Positions 1-7,628 of a stretch of 27,079 nt of DNA are shown here, piece by piece. The stretch spans positions 1 through 27,079 of the forward strand of contig JACQUI010000038.1 in assembly GCA_016210395.1 (NCBI GenBank). The letters are read 5' to 3'. Numbering within the stretch: position 1 is the first letter of the stretch; every line of letters starts with the position of its first letter. Below the pieces are notes generated by a model. It had not been told where the DNA came from. It saw nothing but the letters and a program-made list of their open reading frames with translations, and did no database searches. This DNA comes from Chloroflexota bacterium (GTDB lineage: Bacteria; Chloroflexota; Dehalococcoidia; Lucifugimonadales; JACPCL1). Both the position numbers and the translations under genes were made by a program.

Positions 1-1895
1 CCATTACCGCCGCGGCGGCGACGACGTACTGGAAGGACTGCCAAATCAATATCATTGACACGCCAGGCCACGTGGACTTCACCGCAGAGGTGGAACGCAG
101 CCTGCGCGTCCTGGATGGCGGCGTGGTCGTGTTCGACGCCGTAGCCGGCGTGCAACCGCAGTCGGAGACGGTGTGGCGGCAGGCCGACCGGTACCGAGTG
201 CCGCGCATTTGCTTCGTCAATAAGATGGACCGCGTGGGCGCGAACTTCGTGCGCACGGTGGACATGATCCGCCACAGGCTGAAAGCGAATCCCGTCCCCA
301 TTCAGTTGCCCATCGGCGCCGATGCTTCTTTCAAGGGGGTCATTGACCTCTTGGAAGAGAAGGCGCTCATGTTCTCCACGAACGGTATCGGCGAGGACCA
401 GCTCCCTACAGAGGCGCCCATCCCCGCTGAGTACAAGCAGGACGTGGAGAGCTACCGCAGCGTGATGGTGGAGAAGATTGCCGAAACCGATGACGCCCTC
501 ATAGCCAAGTACCTGGAGGGCGAGGCCATCTCCGTAGAGGAGCTTCGAGCCGCTCTCAGGAAGGCTACCATAGCCAATCTCATTGTCCCAGTGGTGTGCG
601 GCAGCGCGCTGCGCTACTGGGGAGTTCACCCTCTTCTGGATGCCATCACCTACTATCTGCCATCCCCTCTCGATCACCCTACGACGAAGGGTATGGATAT
701 GAAGACCGCCGCGCCGGTGGAGCGCGCCACCAGCAAGGAAGCCCCCTTCTCTGCTCTGGCTTTCAAAGTAGTCACCGACCCCTACACCGGCCGTATGGTG
801 TACTTCCGCGTCTATTCGGGCACCGCCAAGAGCGGTATGAACGTCTTCAACTCGACGAAAATCCACCGGGAACGCATGGGCCGCATGATGCGGATGCTTG
901 CCAACCGCCGCGAGGACGTGGAGGAGCTTGCCGCCGGAGACATCGGCGCCACCGTTGGCCTCAAGAACACGTTCACGGGCGACACGCTGTGCGACGAGAG
1001 CGCGCCGCTGTTGTTGGAGTCCATCAAGTTCCCCCAGCCGGTCATCTCTGTGGCGGTCGAGCCCAAGAGCAGGGCGGACCAGGAGAAGCTGGGCGACGCG
1101 CTGAACAAGCTTGCCGAAGAAGACCCAACGTTTATCCGCCATTTCGATGATGAAACGGGGCAGACCATCGTGGCGGGCATGGGCGAGCTCCACCTGGAAG
1201 TGCTCATGGAGCGGCTGCGGCGGGAGTTTGGGCTGCAAGTGAACCAGGGCAGGCCCAAGGTTGCGTATCGCGAGGCGATCACGGTCCCAGCGCGCGCCGA
1301 AGGCCGCTTCATTCGCCAATCGGGCGGGCACGGCCAGTATGGCGACGTGTGGGTGGAGATCGAGCCGCTGGAACGGGGCACGGGTTTTGTTTTTGAAAAC
1401 AAGATTGTCGGGGGCTCTATTCCCAAGGAGTACATTCCGGGCGTGGAAGCCGGGGCGAAGAGCGCCCTGGAGAACGGCGTGGTGGGTGGGTATCCGGTCA
1501 TTGACGTGAAGGTGAGCCTGACCGACGGCAGCTATCACGAGGTGGACTCCTCGGAAATGGCGTTCAAGATGGCGGGGTCGCTGGGAGTCAAGGAAGCGAT
1601 GAAGAAGGCGCGGCCTGTGCTTCTTGAGCCCATGATGTCGGTGGAGATCATCTCGCCGGGGGAGTTTCTGGGAGATATCCTCGGCAATCTGAACAGCCGC
1701 CGCGCCCAGATAAAGAACATGGAGGGCCAGGGGAGCACGCAGGTCATCGCGGCTGATGTGCCTCTTTCGGAGATGTTCGGGTATGCTACGGACCTGCGCT
1801 CGCTGACGCAGGGTCGCGCGAGCTATTCTATGGAGTTCAGTCACTATGCAGAGGTGCCCCAACACATGGCCCAAGAGCTGGTGGCGCGCCGCTAG
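1..1895 (+). CDS. fusA: Elongation factor G, 5'-truncated by the window edge
   Basis: EF-G is the GTPase that drives tRNA-mRNA translocation on the ribosome and helps recycle it with RRF. The reading frame is open from base 3 to the TAG at 1893-1895 (630 codons). The usual length is about 690-700, so roughly the first 65 residues (P-loop and most of switch I) lie outside the window. Visible motifs are the G3 DTPGH at 57-71, the G4 NKMD at 219-230 and a G5-like CGSAL near 597-611, followed by domains II to V including GMGELHLEV near 1178-1204. The codon at 72, which looks like a GTG start, is an internal Val of DTPGHVDF. Only 24 nt separate it from rpsJ, with no tuf gene between. Canonical EF-G seems more likely than a paralogue because of this position. 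Confidence 0.97.
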   Translation, partial: ITAAAATTYWKDCQINIIDTPGHVDFTAEVERSLRVLDGGVVVFDAVAGVQPQSETVWRQADRYRVPRICFVNKMDRVGANFVRTVDMIRHRLKANPVPIQLPIGADASFKGVIDLLEEKALMFSTNGIGEDQLPTEAPIPAEYKQDVESYRSVMVEKIAETDDALIAKYLEGEAISVEELRAALRKATIANLIVPVVCGSALRYWGVHPLLDAITYYLPSPLDHPTTKGMDMKTAAPVERATSKEAPFSALAFKVVTDPYTGRMVYFRVYSGTAKSGMNVFNSTKIHRERMGRMMRMLANRREDVEELAAGDIGATVGLKNTFTGDTLCDESAPLLLESIKFPQPVISVAVEPKSRADQEKLGDALNKLAEEDPTFIRHFDDETGQTIVAGMGELHLEVLMERLRREFGLQVNQGRPKVAYREAITVPARAEGRFIRQSGGHGQYGDVWVEIEPLERGTGFVFENKIVGGSIPKEYIPGVEAGAKSALENGVVGGYPVIDVKVSLTDGSYHEVDSSEMAFKMAGSLGVKEAMKKARPVLLEPMMSVEIISPGEFLGDILGNLNSRRAQIKNMEGQGSTQVIAADVPLSEMFGYATDLRSLTQGRASYSMEFSHYAEVPQHMAQELVARR

Positions 1896-1919
1896 CGCCA
1901 GCAGAAGGATAGGAGACCT

Positions 1920-2252
1920 ATGACTACCCAAGCACAAGGAGCCGGGCACCGCCAGCGGATTCGCGTGGTGCTGAAGTCCTTTGATCATCGCGTGCTGGAC
2001 CAATCGGCGGAACACATTGTGGAGACGGCAGAGCGCGCGGGCGCTCAGGTGGCGGGGCCGGTCCCCTTGCCCACGAGCATCAAGCGTTTCTGCGTAACGC
2101 GTTCTCCCCACGTGGACAAGAACTCCCGCGAGCACTTTGAGATTCGCACGCACAAGCGGGTCATTGATATTCTGAACCCTACATCAAAGACCATTGACGC
2201 CCTGACGCGGCTGAACATGCCGGCAGGGGTTGACATATCCATTAAGCTATAG
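1920..2252 (+). CDS. rpsJ: 30S ribosomal protein S10
   Basis: S10 is a head protein of the 30S subunit and, as NusE, a partner of NusB/NusG in antitermination. The 110-residue product carries the family core (IRVVLKSFDHRVLDQSA, then GPVPLPTSIKRF and SPHVDKNSREHFE) and ends in a typical ISIKL. It is slightly longer than the usual ~102 residues because of an N-terminal MTTQAQGAGHR stretch. The ATG at 1920 is preceded by AGGAG at 1911-1915, only 4 nt away, so spacing is short. It directly follows fusA and is followed by an 87-nt structured spacer before rplC, unlike the tight junctions downstream. Confidence 0.97.
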   Translation: MTTQAQGAGHRQRIRVVLKSFDHRVLDQSAEHIVETAERAGAQVAGPVPLPTSIKRFCVTRSPHVDKNSREHFEIRTHKRVIDILNPTSKTIDALTRLNMPAGVDISIKL

Positions 2253-2253
2253 G

Positions 2254-2295
2254 ATGTGCCTTTTGACCAAGATTGGTGGAGCTGGCAAGGCGCAT
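2254..2295 (+). promoter_or_regulatory. Structured spacer between rpsJ and rplC
   Basis: The 87-nt gap between rpsJ and rplC folds locally. ATGTGCCTT (2254-2262) pairs with AAGGCGCAT (2287-2295) over 9 positions with one G-U pair, enclosing an inner hairpin ACCA (2266-2269) / TGGT (2274-2277) with loop AGAT. No T-run follows, so it does not look like an intrinsic terminator. Candidate roles are an RNA processing site or a ribosomal-protein binding site controlling the L3-L4 part of the operon; this is inference. Confidence 0.4.
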
Positions 2296-2339
2296 GAGTT
2301 CAGATTCACTGACGGAGACCCCTTACAAGGGTAGGAATT

Positions 2340-2975
2340 ATGACCACAGGAATTGTCGGTAAGAAGCTGGGCATGACCCAGGTGTTTCTGGAAGACGGAA
2401 CGGTGGAGCACGTCACCGTGGTCGAGGCGGGGCCGTGCGTCGTCACGCAGGTGAAGACGAAGGCCAAGGACGGGTATGAGGCCGTTCAGGTCGGTTTTGG
2501 CGAGGCGAAGCGTCTCACCCAGCCTGAAGAGGGGCACCTGAAGCGGGCGGGTGGGAAGTACGCGCACCTGCGCGAGTTCGCGGCTACGGACATTGACGCC
2601 GTGCAGGTGGGGCAAAAGGTGGATGCCTCGATCTTCAAGCCTGGGGACATTGTAGATGTCATCGGGACAAGCAAGGGCAGGGGCTTCGCTGGCGTTGTGA
2701 AGCGCCACCATTTCAAGGGCGGCCCCAAGACGCACGGGCAATCGGACCGCCATCGGGCGCCCGGGGCCATCGGTTCAGGCACAACGCCGGGCAAGATCAT
2801 CAAAGGGCTGCGCATGGCGGGGCACATGGGCGTGGAGCGCGTGACCGCTCAAAACATAACGGTGGTGCGGGTGGACGCGGAACGCAACCTGCTGGTCCTG
2901 CGGGGTTCTGTGCCCGGGGCAAATCAGGGAGTCGTCGTCGTGAGACATACTGCAACCAAAGGGAAGGGAAGCTAA
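2340..2975 (+). CDS. rplC: 50S ribosomal protein L3
   Basis: L3 is an early assembly protein of the 50S subunit whose long loop reaches the peptidyl-transferase centre. The 211-residue product starts with TTGIVGKKLGMTQVF, the usual L3 opening, and contains GTSKGRGFAGVVKRH and the GGPKTHGQSDRHRAPGAIG signature region, as well as GMRMAGHMG-like sequence (GLRMAGHMG). Length is normal for the family (about 205-215). ATG at 2340 has a short AGGA upstream at 2333-2336. It is separated from rplD by one nucleotide, so the two are probably translationally coupled. Confidence 0.97.
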   Translation: MTTGIVGKKLGMTQVFLEDGTVEHVTVVEAGPCVVTQVKTKAKDGYEAVQVGFGEAKRLTQPEEGHLKRAGGKYAHLREFAATDIDAVQVGQKVDASIFKPGDIVDVIGTSKGRGFAGVVKRHHFKGGPKTHGQSDRHRAPGAIGSGTTPGKIIKGLRMAGHMGVERVTAQNITVVRVDAERNLLVLRGSVPGANQGVVVVRHTATKGKGS

Positions 2976-2976
2976 A

Positions 2977-3633
2977 ATGCAGCTCCCCCTCTATGACACT
3001 ACCGGGGCCACCGTAGGCACCGTGGAGGTCAGCGACCTCCTGTTCAACGTGCCTATGCGCAAAGACGTGGTGCACCAGGCGCTGGCGCGGCAGCTTGCCA
3101 ACGGCAGGCAGGGCACCTCGAATACCAAGACGCGCGGCGAGGTGTCCGGCGGCGGCATCAAGCCGCGGCCGCAAAAGCACTCGGGCAAGTCGAGGCAGGG
3201 TTCCATCCGCTCGCCGCAGTGGCGGCACGGGGGAATCGTGTTCGGCCCACACCCCCGGACGTACCGCCAGCGCATGCCCAAGAAGATGCGCCGCCTGGCG
3301 ATACGGTGCCTTCTGACAGACAAGGCGAAGGACGAAAAGCTTACGGTTGTGCAAGGCCTTGACCTGTCCGGCGCCAAGACAAAAGAGATGTGGGGCATCC
3401 TGCAGGCGCTGAAGGTAAGCAGCAGCGTGCTTGTGGTGACGCCCCAAAAGGACCCCAACGTCCTGCTTTCAACCCGCAACCTTGAAAGGGTGAAGGCGTT
3501 GCCCGCCACGGAAATCAACGTGGCGGACCTGCTGAACCATGAGCGTCTGGTTATGACTGTGGACGCGCTCCGCCAGGCGGAGGCTCTGTGGGCGAAGCCG
3601 GGTTCCAAGGGCCAGGCAGGGGAGGAGGCGTAG
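2977..3633 (+). CDS. rplD: 50S ribosomal protein L4
   Basis: L4 binds 23S rRNA domain I and lines the exit tunnel; in some bacteria it also represses its own operon. The 218-residue product shows the L4 pattern: an N-terminal beta segment (LYDTTGATVGTVEVSD), LFNVPMRKDVVHQAL, the RGEVSGGGIKP loop, the SPQWRHGGIVFGPHPR segment and the PKKMRRLAIRCLL helix. The ATG at 2977 overlaps nothing but starts one base after the rplC stop, with GGGAAGGGAAG just upstream as ribosome binding site. Normal length for the family. Confidence 0.97.
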   Translation: MQLPLYDTTGATVGTVEVSDLLFNVPMRKDVVHQALARQLANGRQGTSNTKTRGEVSGGGIKPRPQKHSGKSRQGSIRSPQWRHGGIVFGPHPRTYRQRMPKKMRRLAIRCLLTDKAKDEKLTVVQGLDLSGAKTKEMWGILQALKVSSSVLVVTPQKDPNVLLSTRNLERVKALPATEINVADLLNHERLVMTVDALRQAEALWAKPGSKGQAGEEA

Positions 3634-3635
3634 CC

Positions 3636-3920
3636 ATGCATCCACTAGAAGTCCTGGTGCGCCCCGTGGTCACAGAAAAGAGCACGCTCCTTCAGGAGAA
3701 GGACAAGTATGTGTTCGAGATCGCCTCCAAGGCCAACAAGGCTCAGGTGAGGGAGGCGGTGCAGTTGGCGTACAACGTCAAGGTGACCGGCGTGAACATC
3801 GTGAAGAACCGGGGCAAGATGAAGCGTTTTGGCCGGCGCATCGTGCGCAGCCGCGACGTGAAGAAGGCGATTGTGACGCTGCAGTCGGGCGACCGTATCC
3901 GCATTTTTGAGGGAGCATAA
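3636..3920 (+). CDS. rplW: 50S ribosomal protein L23
   Basis: L23 sits at the tunnel exit and docks trigger factor and SRP. The 94-residue protein begins MHPLEVLVRPVVTEKS, the standard L23 start, and contains YVFEIASKANKAQVREAV and the VKVTGVNIV strand. An in-frame upstream ATG at 3588 would overlap rplD by 45 nt and add residues with no family match. The ATG at 3636, two bases after the rplD stop and behind GGGGAGGAGG, is the better start. It is followed three bases later by rplB. Confidence 0.97.
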   Translation: MHPLEVLVRPVVTEKSTLLQEKDKYVFEIASKANKAQVREAVQLAYNVKVTGVNIVKNRGKMKRFGRRIVRSRDVKKAIVTLQSGDRIRIFEGA

Positions 3921-3923
3921 GCA

Positions 3924-4754
3924 ATGCCTCTGAAGAGCTTTACGCCTATTACTCCCTCCCGAAGAGGCGCAGTCCTGCCCACGTTTGAGGAGGTCACCCG
4001 GGACGAGCCAGAGCGCTCCCTGAGGGTGCACCTCAAGCGGCATGCGGGCCGCAACTTCCGTGGCAAGATTACGACGCGGCACAGGGGTGGGGGTTCCAAG
4101 CGGTACTACCGCATCATTGACTTCAAGCGCGACAAACACGGCGTGCCCGGCAAGGTTACGACCGTGGAGTATGACCCGAACCGTTCGGCGCGGATCGCTC
4201 TGGTGCAGTACGCGGACGGCGACAAGAGGTATATCCTCGCACCCAGCGGGTTGCAGGTAGGAGACAAGGTGGAGTCCGGGCCGGACGCAGAGATCCGGAT
4301 GGGCAATGCTCTGCCGCTGGCCGGTATCCCTACAGGCACCATGGTGCATAACATTGAGATGCATCCCGGCAAAGGCGGGCAGATCGTGCGGAGCGCAGGC
4401 GGCGCGGCCCAGGTGCTGGCCAGGGAAGAGGAATACACGCTAGTGCGCCTGCCCTCGGGCGAGGTGCGCAGGTTTCTGAACAAGTGTATGGCGACCATCG
4501 GCCAGCTTGGGAACCTTGATCAGAAGAACGTGAAGTCCGGCAAGGCTGGGCGCATGCGGCACAAGGGTTGGCGGCCTTCGGTGCGTGGCTCCGCCATGAC
4601 GCCCAGGGACCATCCCCACGGAGGCGGCGAGGGCCGTTCTCCCATCGGCATGCCTGGGCCGAAGACGCCGTGGGGCAAGCCCGCCCTGGGCAAGAAGACA
4701 CGGAACAACCAGCGTACGGACAACATGATCGTCCGTGGCAGGAAGCAAAAGTAG
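3924..4754 (+). CDS. rplB: 50S ribosomal protein L2
   Basis: L2 supports subunit association and the peptidyl-transferase centre. The 276-residue length is typical. The N-terminal OB-fold (RNFRGKITTRHRGGGSKRYY) is followed by the SH3-like C-terminal domain with the near-invariant DHPHGGGEGR segment at about 4609-4638, which carries the conserved histidine implicated in the active centre. A GGGAG lies just before the ATG at 3924. The gene ends in the lysine-rich tail usual for L2 (TRNNQRTDNMIVRGRKQK). Confidence 0.98.
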   Translation: MPLKSFTPITPSRRGAVLPTFEEVTRDEPERSLRVHLKRHAGRNFRGKITTRHRGGGSKRYYRIIDFKRDKHGVPGKVTTVEYDPNRSARIALVQYADGDKRYILAPSGLQVGDKVESGPDAEIRMGNALPLAGIPTGTMVHNIEMHPGKGGQIVRSAGGAAQVLAREEEYTLVRLPSGEVRRFLNKCMATIGQLGNLDQKNVKSGKAGRMRHKGWRPSVRGSAMTPRDHPHGGGEGRSPIGMPGPKTPWGKPALGKKTRNNQRTDNMIVRGRKQK

Positions 4755-4761
4755 GTACGCC

Positions 4762-5049
4762 ATGTCCCGTTCTATCAAAAAGGGCCCCTACGTCCATGAG
4801 AAGCTGGCCAAGAAGGTTGAGGCGGCCAAACGCAGCAGCGCCCGCGTGGTGATCCGCACATGGTCGCGCGCGTCCATGATCATGCCGGATTTCGTGGGCA
4901 TGACCATTGCGGTGCACGACGGCAGGCGGCACGTGCCCCTGTTCCTGACGGAAAACATGGTGGGCCACCGGCTTGGAGAGTTCGCGCCGACGCGCACCTT
5001 CCGGGGCCATGGCTCCAAGTCTGAGAAGACGACGACGGTAAGGAAGTAG
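4762..5049 (+). CDS. rpsS: 30S ribosomal protein S19
   Basis: S19 lies in the 30S head and contacts S13 and the A-site region. The 95-residue product opens MSRSIKKGPYVHEKL, the family's usual start, and contains RASMIMPDFVGMTIAVHDGR and MVGHRLGEFAPTRTFRGH. A longer frame from 4735 would overlap rplB and adds nine residues not found in the family, so the ATG at 4762, 7 nt after the rplB stop, is preferred. The upstream ribosome binding site is weak (GTAGG), suggesting coupling to rplB translation. Confidence 0.97.
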   Translation: MSRSIKKGPYVHEKLAKKVEAAKRSSARVVIRTWSRASMIMPDFVGMTIAVHDGRRHVPLFLTENMVGHRLGEFAPTRTFRGHGSKSEKTTTVRK

Positions 5050-5051
5050 CC

Positions 5052-5387
5052 ATGGCTGTGCACGCGACCGCCAAGAACATCACGATATCTTCAAAGAAGC
5101 TGAAGTGGATCGTCAACCAGGTCCGGGGACGGTCTGTTGCGGAGGCCTTGAATATCCTTCGTTTTTCGCCTACGCCTTCGGCGCAAGAAGTGGCCAAGGT
5201 GGTGAAGTCTGCCGCTTCGAACGCAGAGAACAACCTGCTGATGGACCCTGAAGGGCTAAAAGTCGTCGCTATCTACGCCAACGAGGCCCCGACCATGAAG
5301 CGGTTCATGCCGCGGGCCAGAGGGCGGGCCGGTAAGGTCAACAAGCGGTCCAGCCACATCACGGTAGTCGTAGACCAGGAGGCTTAG
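5052..5387 (+). CDS. rplV: 50S ribosomal protein L22
   Basis: L22 spans the 50S subunit with a beta-hairpin that lines the nascent-chain tunnel. The 111-residue product has the typical KNITISSKKLKWIVNQVRG helix start, the NAENN motif, and the hairpin MKRFMPRARGRAGKVNKRSS followed by the final strand HITVVV. ATG at 5052 lies two bases after the rpsS stop, with AAGGAAG upstream. Length matches the family (about 110-115). Confidence 0.97.
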   Translation: MAVHATAKNITISSKKLKWIVNQVRGRSVAEALNILRFSPTPSAQEVAKVVKSAASNAENNLLMDPEGLKVVAIYANEAPTMKRFMPRARGRAGKVNKRSSHITVVVDQEA

Positions 5388-6119
5388 GTGGGACAGAAGA
5401 CCCATCCGGTCGGCTTCCGACTGGGCATCATTCGCGATTGGGATGCCACGTGGTTCGCTGCAAAAAGCGAGTCCTACAGGCAGTGGCTCCAGGAAGACTT
5501 GTCCATCCGCAAGTCCATTCTGGGGAGATATCCGGATGCCGGCATTGCCCGTGTCAAGATTGAACGGGGCAGCAACGACATCACCATCACGCTGCACACC
5601 TCGCGTCCGGGCATCGTCATTGGGAGGGGAGGGCAGCGCATTGATGATCTCCGGCACGAGTTGGAGACGCTTACCGGGAAACGGTCCCGTGTGAACGTGC
5701 AAGAGATCCGCCAGGCGGAGCTGGACGGCTATTTGGTGGCCCGCAGCGTTGCGGACCAGCTCCAGCGGCGTATCGCCTTCCGGCGCGCCATGCGCCAGGC
5801 GGTGACCAGGGCGATGCAGTCCGGCGCTCTGGGCATCAAGATCGTGTGCTCGGGACGTCTTGGCGGCGCTGAGATTGCGCGTACGGAGAAGTCCATGGTG
5901 GGCCGTGTTCCGCTGCACACATTGCGCGCCGATATTGACTATGGCCTCGCTGAGGCGGCTACCGTCATGGGACGGATTGGCGTGAAGGTGTGGATATACA
6001 AGGGGGATGTGCATCCCAAACCGAAGGAAGAGTCTGAAGAGCTTCCTGCCATCGAAGTGAGCCTACCCGCTAGTGAAACCGGCGGGGAAGGAGAGAGCAG
6101 CAATGCTGCAACCTCGTAG
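5388..6119 (+). CDS. rpsC: 30S ribosomal protein S3
   Basis: S3 forms part of the mRNA entry site and helicase. The protein (243 residues) starts GQKTHPVGFRLGI and contains a type II KH domain with the GXXG loop GRGG at residues 79-82, then the C-terminal S3 domain (GALGIKIVCSGRLGGAEIAR). The start is GTG at 5388, immediately after the rplV stop; AGGAGG within the end of rplV gives a good binding site. The last ~30 residues are an acidic, Ser/Glu-rich tail beyond the usual core. The 3' end overlaps rplP by 17 nt. Confidence 0.97.
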   Translation: MGQKTHPVGFRLGIIRDWDATWFAAKSESYRQWLQEDLSIRKSILGRYPDAGIARVKIERGSNDITITLHTSRPGIVIGRGGQRIDDLRHELETLTGKRSRVNVQEIRQAELDGYLVARSVADQLQRRIAFRRAMRQAVTRAMQSGALGIKIVCSGRLGGAEIARTEKSMVGRVPLHTLRADIDYGLAEAATVMGRIGVKVWIYKGDVHPKPKEESEELPAIEVSLPASETGGEGESSNAATS

Positions 6120-6546
6120 AGTAAAGGATCGCAAAATGATGCGCGGGCGCCGCCGGGGCAAGTCAGCCGGCGCGTCCGTGGCCTTTGGCGACTTTGGCCT
6201 GAAGGCGCTGGAACCGGCGTGGCTGACGGCCCGTCAGATAGAGGCCGCCCGCCGGGCCATCACGCGCCACTTCCGCCGTGGGGGCCAGGTGTGGATCCGT
6301 GTGTTCCCGGACAAGCCTGTGACCAAGAAGCCGGCGGAGACTCGCCAGGGCAGCGGCAAAGGCGCCACCGACCACTGGGTGGCGGTGGTGAAGTCCGGCC
6401 GTATCCTGTTCGAGGTGGGGGGCGTGTCCGAGGAAATCGCGAAGGAGGCGCTGTGGCTTGCCTCCCAGAAGCTGCCGATCCCGGTACGCACAGTGCAGCG
6501 GGAAGGGATGCTGTCCGCAGCGGCGACGGAGGCCGCGGAAGAGTAA
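6103..6546 (+). CDS. rplP: 50S ribosomal protein L16
   Basis: L16 sits near the A-site tRNA elbow. The 147-residue product starts MLQPRRVKDRKMMRGRRRG and has the family segments VAFGDFGLKALEP, RQIEAARRAITRHFRRGG and the FPDKPVTKKPAETRQGSGKG loop. An upstream in-frame ATG at 6073 lies within rpsC and adds a non-conserved stretch. The ATG at 6103 sits behind AAGGAGAG and gives the canonical N-terminus, overlapping rpsC by 17 nt. A short Ala/Glu tail (SAAATEAAEE) extends the usual C-terminus. Confidence 0.97.
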   Translation: MLQPRRVKDRKMMRGRRRGKSAGASVAFGDFGLKALEPAWLTARQIEAARRAITRHFRRGGQVWIRVFPDKPVTKKPAETRQGSGKGATDHWVAVVKSGRILFEVGGVSEEIAKEALWLASQKLPIPVRTVQREGMLSAAATEAAEE

Positions 6547-6581
6547 GGGCGGGATTGACCTCCTAGACAAAGGCAACAACA

Positions 6582-6785
6582 ATGCGTATTCATGAAGTTC
6601 GAGCACTCTCCCAGGAGGACCTGAAGAAGGAGCTTGAGGCCACGTACAAAGAGGCCCTCGGCGTTCGCTTCGGGCTGGCGACTCGCCAGCTCAGCGATAC
6701 CTCTCAGGCCACCAAGGTCCGGAAGAAGATCGCGCGCCTGAAGACGGTCCTGCGAGAGAGGGAGCTGCTGGAGCAGCAGAGATGA
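6582..6785 (+). CDS. rpmC: 50S ribosomal protein L29
   Basis: L29 is a small helical-hairpin protein at the tunnel exit beside L23. The 67-residue protein starts MRIHEVRALSQEDLKKEL and contains FGLATRQLSDTSQ and the second helix KVRKKIARLKTVLRER, all typical of the family. ATG at 6582 has AAAGG about 9 nt upstream. The stop codon overlaps the rpsQ start in an ATGA arrangement (6782-6785), indicating translational coupling. Confidence 0.95.
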   Translation: MRIHEVRALSQEDLKKELEATYKEALGVRFGLATRQLSDTSQATKVRKKIARLKTVLRERELLEQQR

Positions 6786-7123
6786 GCATGACGAATCAAA
6801 AGAGCCGCATGGGCACGGTGACAAGCACCAAGATGCAGAAGACGGTCATCGTGTCCGTGACCTGGCGGCAGAGGCACCTGTTGTACGGCAAGGCCGTTCG
6901 GCGTATCACGAAGTTCTATGCACACGACGATAAGGGCGAATGCAAGCTGGGCGACGTGGTGCGCATCGTTGAGGCGCGTCCACTCTCTAAGAGCAAGCGG
7001 TGGCGGGTGATTGAGATCGTCAAGCGAGGCGAGGTGCCGGAAGTGAAGCCGGGAGAGATAGGCGTTCCGGTGATAGAGACGCCCAGCGCGGCGGCTGCTG
7101 CCATTGAGCCGGCGGCCGTCTAG
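6782..7123 (+). CDS. rpsQ: 30S ribosomal protein S17 with C-terminal extension
   Basis: S17 is a primary 16S rRNA-binding protein with an OB fold. Core motifs are MGTVTSTKMQKTVIVSV, YGKAVRRITKFYAHDD and GDVVRIVEARPLSKSKRW. The family is usually about 85 residues; this product has 113 because of a tail after about residue 86 that is rich in Pro, Val and Ala (ending SAAAAAIEPAAV). The start ATG at 6782 overlaps the rpmC stop; a second in-frame ATG at 6788 is also possible. A 135-nt spacer with a strong hairpin follows before rplN. Confidence 0.96.
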   Translation: MSMTNQKSRMGTVTSTKMQKTVIVSVTWRQRHLLYGKAVRRITKFYAHDDKGECKLGDVVRIVEARPLSKSKRWRVIEIVKRGEVPEVKPGEIGVPVIETPSAAAAAIEPAAV

Positions 7124-7207
7124 CACTAAGACAATGGTGAGAGCGGAGGCTTCCCTCTCTTAGATAAAGAGGTTGGGAGGAGCAAAGCGCACACGAATGA
7201 TGGGTAT

Positions 7208-7234
7208 GTTGCGCTCCCAAAGGGGAGCGGCAAC
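7208..7234 (+). promoter_or_regulatory. Stable hairpin in the rplN leader
   Basis: In the 135-nt gap before rplN, GTTGCGCTCCC (7208-7218) pairs with GGGAGCGGCAAC (7223-7234) around an AAAG loop, giving an 11-bp stem with one bulged G. It ends 12 nt before the rplN AGGAG at 7247-7251. No T-run follows, so it is not a typical terminator. A weaker stem (CCTCTCTT at about 7154-7161 with AAAGAGG) precedes it. A site for feedback control of the distal genes or for RNA processing is possible but inferred. Confidence 0.45.
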
Positions 7235-7258
7235 AGATTCATCTGCAGGAGCATACCA

Positions 7259-7627
7259 GTGATCCAGCGGTACACACGGCTGAATGTGGCCGATAACTCC
7301 GGTGCACGTGTCATCATGTGCATCAACATCCTGGGCGGCAGCAAACGCCGGTACGCCACCATTGGCGACATCATTGTGGCGGCGGTGAAAGAGGCCATTC
7401 CCAGCGGGGCCGTGAAGGAAGGCACCGTCGTAAAAGCGGTGGTGGTGCGGACCAACCACCCGTATCACCGCGCCGATGGGTCCTACATCCGCTTTGACGA
7501 CAACGCTGCGGTGATCCTGGGCGATGCCAATAACCCAAGAGGCACCCGCATCTTTGGCCCAGTGGCCAGGGAGCTGCGGGAGAAGAACTACATGCGCATC
7601 GTGTCCCTGGCGCCGGAGGTGTTGTAA
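7259..7627 (+). CDS. rplN: 50S ribosomal protein L14
   Basis: L14 lies at the subunit interface and contacts L19 and 16S helix 14. The 122-residue product has the exact usual length and the family motifs MIQRYTRLNVADNSGAR, LGGSKRRYATIGDIIVAAVK, GTVVKAVVVRTNH and FDDNAAVIL. The start is GTG at 7259, giving the canonical MIQ N-terminus, with AGGAG at 7247-7251. Its long leader separates it from rpsQ, while rplX follows one base after its stop. Confidence 0.97.
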   Translation: MIQRYTRLNVADNSGARVIMCINILGGSKRRYATIGDIIVAAVKEAIPSGAVKEGTVVKAVVVRTNHPYHRADGSYIRFDDNAAVILGDANNPRGTRIFGPVARELREKNYMRIVSLAPEVL

Positions 7628-7628
7628 G

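Noticed and set aside
812..1501. Long minus-strand ORF (229 residues) within fusA
   Set aside because: It lies opposite a clear EF-G coding frame, has Ser/Arg/Pro-rich composition and no recognisable domain; GC-rich codon bias makes such antisense frames common.
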